From JACDAS01 sp046262415 (GTDB lineage Bacteria; Actinomycetota; Thermoleophilia; Gaiellales; Gaiellaceae): a stretch of DNA of 27,424 bases. Both the position numbers and the translations under genes were made by a program. The DNA is taken from positions 1 to 27,424 of the forward strand of contig JBHEMU010000096.1 in the NCBI GenBank assembly GCA_046262415.1, in the 5' to 3' direction. Every line of letters begins with the position of its first letter. Position 1 is the first letter of the stretch. A model generated the notes under the pieces. The model saw only the letters and a list, made by a program, of their open reading frames with translations. It was not told the DNA's origin and made no database searches. Shown piece by piece: positions 7,221-14,357 of this stretch.

Positions 7221-8080
7221 GCGAGTGCGTCGCCGAGGACGAAGGCGCAGAAGACGACTGCGATGACGCCGTTCGTGGTGAAGAAGGCAGCGTCGAGGCG
7301 GCGCAGGTCGCCCGGGCCGACGAGCGTGTGCTCGTAGACGAGGAGGGCGGCGACCGCGGCCACGCCCACCCAGTAGAGAAGACCGACCGGAAGCCCGAGA
7401 CCGGCGACGGCGAGCAATCCGACCGTCGCGGCGTGGAGCGTCCGGGCCGCGCTGAACAGGGCTCGCTCGCCGAAATGGGTGGCGAAGGAGTGGAGCCCCG
7501 CGCGCCGGTCGACCTCGAGATCGAGCAGCGAATAGAAGAGGTCGAAGCCGGCGACCCAGACCGCCACGGCGCCGCCGAGGGCCCAGGCCTCCCAGGGAAG
7601 ATCGCCGCGGATCGCAGCCCAGGCGCCGACGGGGGCGAGCCCGTCGACGGCGCCGAGCCAGGCGTGGCAGAGCCAGGTGAACCGCTTCAGGTACGGATAG
7701 ACGACGAAGCCGACCACCGGGATCGGCCAGAGCCAGCGCACGAGCGGGTCGAGCTGGAAGACCGCGACGAGGAAGACGGCGAGCGAGGCGAGGCAGAAGA
7801 ACCCGACCTGCCAGGCCTCGAGCAGCCCGCTCGGCAGCTCGCGCCGGGCCGTGCGCGGGTTCTCCGCGTCCAGCCGGGCGTCGATCAGCCGGTTCAGGCC
7901 CATCGCGAGGGACCGCGCGCCGACCATCGCGACCGTGATCCAGAGCAGGTCGTGCACGGTGGGGATGCCGTCGACCGCGAGGAGGGCCCCCGCGTAGGCG
8001 AACGGCAGCGCGAACAGGGTGTGCTCCAGCTTGACGAGCGACGCGAAGCGCCGCGGATAGGCGACGGCGCCGACGATCAC
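7217..8080 (-). CDS. ubiA: UbiA-family polyprenyltransferase (menaquinone/MqnP-like)
   Basis: A 287-aa integral membrane prenyltransferase with about eight to nine helices. The first Asp-rich motif is NRLIDARLDAENPRTA and the second is LLDLEVDRRAGLHS; together they bind the Mg-diphosphate of the polyprenyl donor. Between them is the VYPYLKRFTWLCH segment seen in the 4-hydroxybenzoate-prenyltransferase-like group that includes MqnP of the futalosine menaquinone pathway. The exact aromatic acceptor cannot be read from sequence, and no other mqn or men gene is in the window. The heme O synthase CtaB is a less likely alternative because its motifs differ. GTG at 8080 overlaps the mog stop (GTGA), and the stop overlaps the ccmA start. 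Its position in a cofactor operon suits respiratory quinone synthesis. Confidence 0.88.
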   Translation of the reverse strand: MIVGAVAYPRRFASLVKLEHTLFALPFAYAGALLAVDGIPTVHDLLWITVAMVGARSLAMGLNRLIDARLDAENPRTARRELPSGLLEAWQVGFFCLASLAVFLVAVFQLDPLVRWLWPIPVVGFVVYPYLKRFTWLCHAWLGAVDGLAPVGAWAAIRGDLPWEAWALGGAVAVWVAGFDLFYSLLDLEVDRRAGLHSFATHFGERALFSAARTLHAATVGLLAVAGLGLPVGLLYWVGVAAVAALLVYEHTLVGPGDLRRLDAAFFTTNGVIAVVFCAFVLGDALA

Positions 8081-8562
8081 GTCTGGCGGTGGTACAGCTC
8101 GCGTTCGTTCGCCAGGAGCTCGAGCGCGTGCCCGAGCGCCGGCTGCAGCACCGCGAAGCCGTCGCGGCAGCCGCCCGGCGAGCCGGGCAGGTTGACGATC
8201 AACGTCGAGCCCCGGACGCCGGCGACCCCGCGGGAGAGCAATCCGTGCGGCGTCCTCGCGATCGAATCCGCGCGGAGCGCCTCGGCGATGCCGGGGGCGA
8301 GCCGGTCGAGCACGGCGAGCGTCGCCTCGGGGGTGACGTCGCGGGGGCCGAGCCCGGTGCCGCCCGTGGTCAGGACGAGACGCACCTCGCCGGCCAGCTG
8401 GTCGAGCGCATCCGCGATCGCCTCTGCCTCGTCGGGGACGGCGCGGCGGACCACCTCGTACCCCTCGGCGGCGAGCAGCTGACCGAGCACGTCGCCGCTC
8501 CGGTCGTCGCGAGTCCCACCGGTGACGCCGTCCGAGATCGTCAACACCGCCGCTCTAGGCAA
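8077..8562 (-). CDS. mog: Molybdopterin adenylyltransferase (MogA/MoaB family)
   Basis: A 161-aa MPT-binding domain protein that adenylylates molybdopterin before MoeA inserts molybdate. The family features are the start AAVLTISDG, the central TTGGTGLGPRDVTPEAT, and the C-terminal NLPGSPGGCRDGF. The TTG start at 8562 gives MPRAAVLTISDG and overlaps the moaC stop by 8 nt. A GTG at 8547 would cut into the first beta strand and is less likely. MogA and MoaB cannot be separated with confidence here. The gene is chained between moaC and ubiA, while moeA lies about 12.4 kb away on the same strand. Confidence 0.93.
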   Translation of the reverse strand: MPRAAVLTISDGVTGGTRDDRSGDVLGQLLAAEGYEVVRRAVPDEAEAIADALDQLAGEVRLVLTTGGTGLGPRDVTPEATLAVLDRLAPGIAEALRADSIARTPHGLLSRGVAGVRGSTLIVNLPGSPGGCRDGFAVLQPALGHALELLANERELYHRQT

Positions 8563-9004
8563 CGGGCTCCTTCATCTTCTCGACCAGCCGCACGTCCTCG
8601 ACCACCATCCCCTTGTCGATCGCCTTCGCCATGTCGTAGACGGTCAGGGCTGCGACGGCGGCCGCGACGAGCGCCTCCATCTCGACGCCCGTCCGGGCCG
8701 TCGTCTCGGCGCTCGCCGTCACGCCCACGCTCTCCTCGCGCACCTCGAGCGCGACCTCGACGACGCTCAGCGGCAGCGGGTGGCAGAGCGGGATCAGCTC
8801 GCTCGTCCGCTTGGCGGCCATGATCCCGGCCAGCTCGGCGGTCACGAGCGCGTCGCCCTTCGGGAGCTCGCGGAGCCGGAGGGCGGTCTCGGGCCGCATC
8901 CGCACCGAGGCGGTGGCGGTCGCGCGCCGGTGGGAGAGCGGCTTCGAGCCGACGTCGACCATGCGGACGCGCCCGGCCTCGTCCACGTGCGACAGCTCGG
9001 CCAT
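8555..9004 (-). CDS. moaC: Cyclic pyranopterin monophosphate synthase
   Basis: MoaC converts the MoaA product to cyclic pyranopterin monophosphate, the first committed molybdenum cofactor intermediate. The 149-aa length is typical. Conserved blocks include MVDVGSKPLSHRRATA, the LIPLCHPLPL active-site segment, GVEMEAL, and YDMAKAIDKGM with the catalytic Lys/Asp region. ATG at 9004 gives MAELSHVDEAGRVRMVDV, as expected for the family. The otsA stop lies only 1 bp upstream, and the mog start overlaps the 3' end. No moaA, moaD or moaE is seen in this window. Confidence 0.96.
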   Translation of the reverse strand: MAELSHVDEAGRVRMVDVGSKPLSHRRATATASVRMRPETALRLRELPKGDALVTAELAGIMAAKRTSELIPLCHPLPLSVVEVALEVREESVGVTASAETTARTGVEMEALVAAAVAALTVYDMAKAIDKGMVVEDVRLVEKMKEPVA

Positions 9005-9005
9005 C

Positions 9006-10490
9006 TCAGCGATGGTACTCCCGGGCGTCGGCCCGGCACTCGTCGACGGCCGCGAGCTGCGCGGCGATCCAGCCGTCGAGGTCGTGCTCGTGGACGTGCG
9101 CGCGGAGGGCCTGCAGCCGGCGCCAGCGCTCCGGCCGGGGCAGCTCGAGCGCCTCGTGGATCGCGGCGGCCTGGCCCGCGACGTCGAAGGGGTTGACGGT
9201 CAGGGCCCACTCCCCGAGCTCCTCGTGGGCGCCCGCGTTCTCGGACAGGATCAGCACGCCGTCCCGCTCGTTCACGAGCGGCGCCTCCTTCGCGACCAGG
9301 TTCATCCCGTCGAAGATCGCGTTCACCAGCAACGCGTCGTAGAGCTTGTAGGCGGCGACCGACTGCGGGAAGTCGTCCGCGATGCGCAGGTCGATCGGCA
9401 GCCAGTCGCCGCGGCCGAAGCGCGCGTTGACCGCGTCCGCGGTCCGGTGGATCGCCTGGAGGTACTCCGAGTACTGCGGGATGTCCTGCCTGGACGGGTC
9501 GAGGAGCGCGAGCATGACGACGGCTGCGTGCATCTCCGGATGCGCCTCCAGGTAGAGCTCGAAGGCCCGGAAGCCGCGCAGGACGTTCTTCGACAGGTCG
9601 GTCCGGTCGACGCGGAGGACGATGCGGCGCCCGCCGTGCAGCGCGAGCAGCTCCCGCTCCCGGGCCAGCACGGCCTCGCTGCCCGCGAGCTCCTCGAACT
9701 CGCCCGGGTCGACCGAGATCGGACACGCGGTGACCCGGGCGAGGCGGCCCTCGTAGTCGACCCAGGCACCGCCCTCCTCGCACTCGGCCCCGACGAGCTC
9801 CTCGCTCGAGCGCATGAAGTTCCGCCGCCAGCGGCCCGTGTGGAAGCCGACCACGTCGTTGGCGAGCAGCCCGTCGTGCACGGCACGCCGGATCGGCTCC
9901 GGCAGCACGCGCCAGTAGTCCGGCTGTGCCCACGGGATGTGGACGAAGTGCGCGAGCATCGCGTCGGGCCGCTGCTCCCGGACGATGCGCGGGGCCAGGT
10001 AGAGGTGGTAGTCGTGGAAGAAGACACAGGCCTCCGGGGCGGCGTCGAGCTCCGCGAGCACCGCCTCGGCGAAGGCGGCGTTGACGGCGACGTACCCCTC
10101 GTTCCAGGCTCGGTGGAGCTCGTGGTCGAGCTCCGGAGCGTGGGCCAGGTCCCAGAGGTAGTGCTGGAGGAACCACAGCATCGGGTTGGCGACCACGTGG
10201 TAGTAGAGGTGGTAGGCCTCCGGCTCGTGCGCGACGAGGCGCAGGCGGTAGCGCGAGCCGTCCCGCGCCACCTCGTCGACCGCCTCCGGACCTGCCTCGG
10301 CCGCGGCGACGCGATCCTCGGCGCTCATCGCGCTCGCGATCCACGTGACGTCGTGGAGGCTGACGAGGCTGCGAAGCGCGGTGACGAGGCCGCCGCCTCC
10401 GCGCCGCACGACGCGCTTGCCGTCCTCGCCGCGCCCGTAGGAGACGGGCCCGCGGTTCGAGACCACGATCAGCTGGCGGCGGCCCGTCAC
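9006..10490 (-). CDS. otsA: Trehalose-6-phosphate synthase (GT20)
   Basis: OtsA transfers glucose from a nucleotide donor to glucose-6-phosphate, giving trehalose-6-phosphate. The 494-aa GT-B protein has LIVVSNRGPVSY at the start, the RGGGGLVTALRS loop, FFHDYHLYLAPR, HIPWAQPDYW, the donor-phosphate site VLRVDRTDLSKN (actinobacterial form) and NAIFDGMNLVAKEAPLVN. Glucosylglycerol-phosphate synthase or a pseudo-glycosyltransferase of the same fold are possible alternatives. No otsB phosphatase is present. The GTG start lies 6 nt downstream of a TAGGCT -10-like hexamer, suggesting a leaderless transcript and making otsA the probable first gene of the long operon. Its 3' end is 1 bp from moaC, an unexpected neighbour for a trehalose gene. 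Confidence 0.93.
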   Translation of the reverse strand: MTGRRQLIVVSNRGPVSYGRGEDGKRVVRRGGGGLVTALRSLVSLHDVTWIASAMSAEDRVAAAEAGPEAVDEVARDGSRYRLRLVAHEPEAYHLYYHVVANPMLWFLQHYLWDLAHAPELDHELHRAWNEGYVAVNAAFAEAVLAELDAAPEACVFFHDYHLYLAPRIVREQRPDAMLAHFVHIPWAQPDYWRVLPEPIRRAVHDGLLANDVVGFHTGRWRRNFMRSSEELVGAECEEGGAWVDYEGRLARVTACPISVDPGEFEELAGSEAVLARERELLALHGGRRIVLRVDRTDLSKNVLRGFRAFELYLEAHPEMHAAVVMLALLDPSRQDIPQYSEYLQAIHRTADAVNARFGRGDWLPIDLRIADDFPQSVAAYKLYDALLVNAIFDGMNLVAKEAPLVNERDGVLILSENAGAHEELGEWALTVNPFDVAGQAAAIHEALELPRPERWRRLQALRAHVHEHDLDGWIAAQLAAVDECRADAREYHR

Positions 10491-10496
10491 CTCGGC

Positions 10497-10502
10497 AGCC
10501 TA
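10497..10502 (-). promoter_or_regulatory. -10-like element of otsA, predicted leaderless start
   Basis: The minus strand reads TAGGCT (TAnnnT form), then six bases, then the GTG start of otsA. Transcription starting 7 nt after the hexamer would begin on the start codon itself. No Shine-Dalgarno sequence with usable spacing is visible, and no consensus -35 was found. Leaderless mRNAs are common in actinobacteria; the assignment here is inference. Confidence 0.4.
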
Positions 10503-10534
10503 ACCCCACCGGCTTCCGGCCCTTTGACGCAAGC

Positions 10535-10561
10535 CGCCCGAAGTGCGCAGCACCCCGGGCG
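10535..10561 (-). terminator. Hairpin downstream of the CHAP gene
   Basis: CGCCCG pairs with CGGGCG. Inside, after a symmetric AA/CC internal loop, GTGC pairs with GCAC around a GCA triloop. It begins 11 nt beyond the CHAP gene stop and precedes the otsA promoter region, so it can separate the two minus-strand transcripts. There is no U-tract, so it is a weak intrinsic terminator at best. Confidence 0.4.
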
Positions 10562-10571
10562 ATCGTCTGCT

Positions 10572-12917
10572 CTACGTGCCGGTCGCGCTCAGCGGCACGG
10601 GGTGCGGGCTGCCGGGGGCGTTGTTGATGATCAGCAGGTTGGCGCTGCGAGCGCCTGCGGCCTGCGGCCTGGTCACGACGGTGACCTGACAGCTGCCCCC
10701 GACCGGGATCGGCGAGGCGCTGGTGCAGGTCTGCGCGGAGATGCTGAAGTCGAGCTGGTTGGCGCCGCTACGGTTGAAGCCGCTGATCGTCAGCGCCGCC
10801 GAGCCGCTGTTTTTGACGGTGATCTTCTTGCCGGCGCTGGTCGAGTTGACCGGCACGTTGCCGAAGGCGAGGCTGGTCGGGCTGAGCGAGACGAGCGGTG
10901 CCGGTTTGACCACAGTTACGGTCAGTGTCCGCAGCAGCGGGTTGTCCCCACCCGCCGCGGCATTGAGCGCGTAAGCGAAAAGAGTGTGCTTCCCAGGCGA
11001 CAAGCCGCCAACGATCGTGTCGAAGCCATGGTTGGGGCCAGCTCCTGGGTGCGCGGCCGCGACGTCGTCGCGGTGCCGATCAGCCAACCCGAGGTCGACG
11101 CCGCGGACGCCCGACCCGGCGGGACCATCGATGTAGACATGGACGCCGGTCGGGGCCGTCATCGCGTCGGGGTCGATCGTCCAGCCGCGGATGTGCGCCT
11201 TGCCGCCCGTCTGACCAACGGCGGTGTCGAACGCACCGAACGGCGTCCCAGCGGCCGGAGCCGGCACGTTGATCGTCTCCGTCTTCAGGAGCGTGTTCGA
11301 CCCGTCGCCCGCGATGTTGATCCCGTAGATATAGAGCGTGTGTGCGCCCGACGCGACGTCGGGGATCGCCCAACTGAACCCGTGATCGGGACCTGAGCCG
11401 TACGCCTCGGCGACGTCCGGGCGCGGCTGGTCGGCATTGATCACTACGCCGCGGGCGCCACTCCCAGCGGGGCCGTCGATGTAGACGTGGACGGAGGTCG
11501 CAGCGGCCGGGGCATCCGGATCAAGAACCCAACCGCGCAACGAGGCAAAGTTGCCGATGGAGCCGACCGCTGTCTCTACGTTTCCGATCGGCGTCGGCCC
11601 CGGCACGCTCGCCGTCAGCGTCCGCAGGAGGCGGTTGTCCCCGCCGCCGGACGCGTTGAGCGCGTAGACGAAGAAGGTGTGGTTGCCGGGGGATAGTCCG
11701 GCGATCACGCCGTCGAAGCCGTGGTAGTTGCCGGCTCCCGGATATGCCGCGCCGACGTCGGGGCGGTACTGGTTCGCCAGTCCGAAGTCGACTCCGCGCA
11801 CGCCCGACCCGGCGGGGCCATCGATGTAGACGTGGACCCCCGTGGAGGTCGTGACTGCATCCGGATCGATCGTCCAACCGCGGATGCGGGCGGCGCCCCC
11901 GACGCGGCCGCCAGCGATGTCGAACGCACCGAACGGCGTCCCACCGGCAATACCAGGCACGTTGATGCTCAGGGTCGCAAGCTTGGCGTTCTCGCCACCA
12001 CCTGCAATGTTGATCCCGTACACGTGAAGGGTGTGCGGCCCCGGCGCGACATCTGGAATCGCCCAGCTGAAGCCGTGCTCAGCGCTCGCGCCGTGCGCCG
12101 CGGCGACGTCCGGGCGCGGCTGGTCGGCAGGGATTGCGACGCCCCGCGCGCCACTTCCCGCCTCGCCGTCGATGTAGACGTGGATCGACGTAGACGTCGT
12201 CTTCGCGTCCGGATCGAGAACCCAGCCACGCAGCGACGCGAAGTTCCCTGTCGAGCCGCCAGCTGCGTCGACCGCCCCGATCGGGCTTCCGGGCGGTGGC
12301 CCTTGCGGGCCGTCCTTGACGTGGATGAACTCGGCGGCCGCGAAGGTCGCGCCGGAGCGGTCGAGGCGCCGGCGCGACGAGTATCCCGACGTGTCGCTGA
12401 CGTAGGAGTCCTCGCTGATCTCGATGTACGAGGACGCAACGACTTCGACGTAGGCGACATGACCGCCGAAGCCGCTATCCCATTGAGCGATCGATCCGAC
12501 GACGGGGTTGCGATCCACGGGTACGCCCGCCGCACGGGCCTTCTCGTCCCAGTCCGAACCGTTTCCGATTTGCGGTCCCCATGGCTTCGAGGCGCCGTTC
12601 TGCTGCAGCCGGTAGGCGGCGTAGCTGACGCAGTTGTGGCCCGGGCCCCACGAGCCCCAGACGCTCTGGCCCGTGTAGCCGGTCCCCGCGAGGCAACTGT
12701 AGTCCGACGCCGGACCGCAGAGATACGAGTCGGATGTAGCGCCCCGCACCCCGGAGCCGTCTGTCGCAAGCGGAAGCGACGCCCACGGGGAGTGGACGAC
12801 AGTCGTGACCACCGGGCCGACCGCCGGAGCCGATCCACCCGGAGCCGCGACAACGCCCGCGATCAGCGTGGCCGCGAAGGCGGCTACCAGGAGATGGCGC
12901 AGACGGCTGACCGTCAT
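10572..12917 (-). CDS. Secreted CHAP-domain protein with four A-B-A-B repeats and an ASH-like C-terminus
   Basis: This 781-aa protein starts at ATG 12917 behind an AGGCGG ribosome-binding site. Residues about 1-30 form a signal peptide (basic start, then HLLVAAFAATLIAGVVA). Residues about 65-205 form a CHAP amidase/peptidase domain: catalytic Cys in GHNCVSYAAYRL (about 96) and His in GGHVAYVEVV (about 153). Four repeats of about 105-110 aa follow (roughly 213-670), each with GW-DPDA, VHVYIDGxAGSG and a GFxxxI...HT...YxxN core. Repeats 1 and 3 (A: NFASLRGWVLDPDA) and 2 and 4 (B: RIRGWTIDPDA) alternate. The tail (about 675-781) resembles an ASH/choice-of-anchor beta domain (LSPTSLAFGNVPVNSTS). 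No sortase signal or membrane anchor is seen. Cell-wall hydrolysis is likely from the CHAP domain. Codons ending in A/T appear more often here than in the neighbours. Confidence 0.85.
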   Translation of the reverse strand: MTVSRLRHLLVAAFAATLIAGVVAAPGGSAPAVGPVVTTVVHSPWASLPLATDGSGVRGATSDSYLCGPASDYSCLAGTGYTGQSVWGSWGPGHNCVSYAAYRLQQNGASKPWGPQIGNGSDWDEKARAAGVPVDRNPVVGSIAQWDSGFGGHVAYVEVVASSYIEISEDSYVSDTSGYSSRRRLDRSGATFAAAEFIHVKDGPQGPPPGSPIGAVDAAGGSTGNFASLRGWVLDPDAKTTSTSIHVYIDGEAGSGARGVAIPADQPRPDVAAAHGASAEHGFSWAIPDVAPGPHTLHVYGINIAGGGENAKLATLSINVPGIAGGTPFGAFDIAGGRVGGAARIRGWTIDPDAVTTSTGVHVYIDGPAGSGVRGVDFGLANQYRPDVGAAYPGAGNYHGFDGVIAGLSPGNHTFFVYALNASGGGDNRLLRTLTASVPGPTPIGNVETAVGSIGNFASLRGWVLDPDAPAAATSVHVYIDGPAGSGARGVVINADQPRPDVAEAYGSGPDHGFSWAIPDVASGAHTLYIYGINIAGDGSNTLLKTETINVPAPAAGTPFGAFDTAVGQTGGKAHIRGWTIDPDAMTAPTGVHVYIDGPAGSGVRGVDLGLADRHRDDVAAAHPGAGPNHGFDTIVGGLSPGKHTLFAYALNAAAGGDNPLLRTLTVTVVKPAPLVSLSPTSLAFGNVPVNSTSAGKKITVKNSGSAALTISGFNRSGANQLDFSISAQTCTSASPIPVGGSCQVTVVTRPQAAGARSANLLIINNAPGSPHPVPLSATGT
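10908..11243 (-). repeat. Fourth unit of the coding repeat (B2)
   Basis: This is the second B-type unit (PFGAFDTAVG ... HIRGWTIDPDA ... VHVYIDGPAGSGVRGVDLGL ... HPGAGPNHGFD ... NPLLRTLTVT). It is 693 bp downstream of B1 in the same phase and abuts the ASH-like C-terminal domain. Confidence 0.85.
11262..12281 (-). repeat. First three units of the A-B-A-B coding repeat (A1, B1, A2)
   Basis: A1 spans about 11952-12281, B1 about 11598-11936 and A2 about 11262-11588. A fourth unit, B2 (about 10908-11243), completes the pattern. The offset from A1 to A2 and from B1 to B2 is 693 bp (231 codons) in both cases, and A to B is 345 bp in both pairs. The pattern is what a single duplication of an A-B module without later insertions or deletions would leave. 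Confidence 0.85.
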
Positions 12918-13008
12918 CCGCCGCCTACGATGACACCCTGGCAGCCTCCGCCACAAGGGCCGGACGGCCTATCTCCCTCGACGCCTGGTCCTACTCGCCG
13001 AAGCGCCG

Positions 13009-14280
13009 TCAGGCGACGACGGTCACCTCTGATCCTTCCGTGTCCTGGCCGAGCAGCCGGTTGAAGAGGACGAGCCAGTCGCGCAGCAGGCGCGGCATCA
13101 GGAAGTGGCGGCGGACGAACTCCTTCCCGCGGAGCGCGCGCGCGCGCGCGGCGGCAGGGTCGCCCAGGACCTCCAGGCACGCCCGGGCGCACTCGGCGGA
13201 CGAGTCGACGAGCCAGCCGGTCTCGCCGTCGGTGATCTGCGCCACGATGCCGCCGACCCGGCCGGCCACCGTCGGGCGGGTCTTCCAGAGCGCCTCCGTC
13301 ACCGTCAGGCCGAACCCCTCGCGGATCGACTTCTGCAGCGAGACGTCGGAGTGCACCTGGAATGCGTTCACCTCGACTGCGCCGACGTTGTTGAGGTTCG
13401 ACAGGATGAAGATGTCGGTGTCGCCGCGCGCGTAGGCGACGGTCTGGTTGTAGAAGTCCCAGCCCTCTGGGTCGTCGTGCGCCATCGAGCCGACGAGCGC
13501 GAGCTGGACGTCGGGCCGCTCCTCCTTCACCTGCCGGTAGGCGTCGATCACGCCGAGCGGGTCCTTCCACGGGTCGAAGCGGGACACCTGGGTCAGCAGC
13601 GGCCGCTCGACGTCGATCCCGAACTGATCGACGATGTAGGCGGCGTCCTCGGGGGAGAGGGCCATGTTCTTCGGCGTCAGCGGGTCGATCGCCGGCGGCC
13701 AGATGTACGCCGGCGGCATCCCCGCCGAACGCGGCACGTACTCGTGGCGGTGGAAGATCGTCGCGTCGTAGCGGCCGAGCGCCGGCAGCAGGAACTCGAG
13801 CACGTCCGCGTTCGGCGTCGAGAGGTCGATGTGGCAGCGCCAGATCCACCGCGCCGTCGAGTCGCCGAAGCGGTCGATCATCGCCGCCGGCTGGGGATCG
13901 TGGACGATCACGAAGTCGTAGACGTCGTCGAACCGGTTCGCGTTGTCGGCGTTGTAGCGGTGGAAGACCTCCCGCTGCTCGGCGGTCAGGCCCTGCGGAT
14001 TGCCCTGGAGCGCGTTGTGGATCGTCTTCGTGACGTCGAAGAACTCCTCGCGGCCGTGGATGATCCGCCACTCGACGTCGAGGCCGACGTCGCGCATCAG
14101 GGGAACGAGCGTGTAGTTGATCTCGGCGACACCGCCGCCGAAAGCGGTCGCGGAGAGGTGCACGACCTTGCGTCCGCGAAGCGGCGCCGCGAGGCGCTCG
14201 ATCTCGTTCATCAGGCCGCGCGCGGTGATCGTCGCGTAGTCCGCGAGCGACTTGTGTCCGACGTTGACGAGGTTGAGCAT
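13009..14280 (-). CDS. treT: Trehalose synthase TreT-like glycosyltransferase (GT4)
   Basis: The 423-aa GT-B protein matches TreT, which makes trehalose from a nucleotide-glucose and free glucose. It begins with NVGHKSLADYATI, IERLAAPLRGRKVVHLSATA and FGGGVAEINYTLVPLMRDVG. It continues with FVIVHDPQPAA, WRCHIDLS, YIWPPAIDPLTPKN, then the C-terminal SRFDPWKDPLGVIDAYR and the EX7E-type REGFGLTVTEALWKTRPTVAG. ATG at 14280 fits the family start; upstream residues in frame are Pro/Arg-rich. No ribosome-binding site is evident; a TATCCT -10-like hexamer at 14319-14324 could give a short leader. The CHAP gene follows after 91 bp. With otsA this gives two independent trehalose routes in one window. 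Confidence 0.92.
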   Translation of the reverse strand: MLNLVNVGHKSLADYATITARGLMNEIERLAAPLRGRKVVHLSATAFGGGVAEINYTLVPLMRDVGLDVEWRIIHGREEFFDVTKTIHNALQGNPQGLTAEQREVFHRYNADNANRFDDVYDFVIVHDPQPAAMIDRFGDSTARWIWRCHIDLSTPNADVLEFLLPALGRYDATIFHRHEYVPRSAGMPPAYIWPPAIDPLTPKNMALSPEDAAYIVDQFGIDVERPLLTQVSRFDPWKDPLGVIDAYRQVKEERPDVQLALVGSMAHDDPEGWDFYNQTVAYARGDTDIFILSNLNNVGAVEVNAFQVHSDVSLQKSIREGFGLTVTEALWKTRPTVAGRVGGIVAQITDGETGWLVDSSAECARACLEVLGDPAAARARALRGKEFVRRHFLMPRLLRDWLVLFNRLLGQDTEGSEVTVVA

Positions 14281-14318
14281 GTCGAGGGGAAGAAACGCCG
14301 GACCTCGCGGCAGCGGCG

Positions 14319-14324
14319 AGGATA
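14319..14324 (-). promoter_or_regulatory. Possible -10 element for treT
   Basis: The minus strand reads TATCCT about 38 nt before the treT ATG, in the 77-bp gap after the RsbW-like gene. No -35 consensus is visible. Between it and the upstream stop lies a small G/C hairpin (CCGGCC/GGCCGG, 14330-14349) that may end the upstream transcript. Both assignments are weak. Confidence 0.25.
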
Positions 14325-14357
14325 CCGCCCCGGCCGGCCGCCGGGCCGGAGCCCTTC

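Noticed and set aside
10572..10600. C-terminal LSATGT of the CHAP protein as a sortase signal
   Set aside because: It ends the protein with no following membrane helix or basic tail, and is the normal last strand of an ASH-like domain.
8811..11396. 861-codon plus-strand open frame opposite otsA and the CHAP gene
   Set aside because: No recognisable domain, composition of a shadow frame, and it spans a gene boundary and promoter of the other strand.
13134..13153. Alternating GC run in treT as a phase-variable or Z-DNA site
   Set aside because: It encodes an ordinary Ala/Arg-rich helix (ARARALRGKE) and such runs are expected at this GC content.
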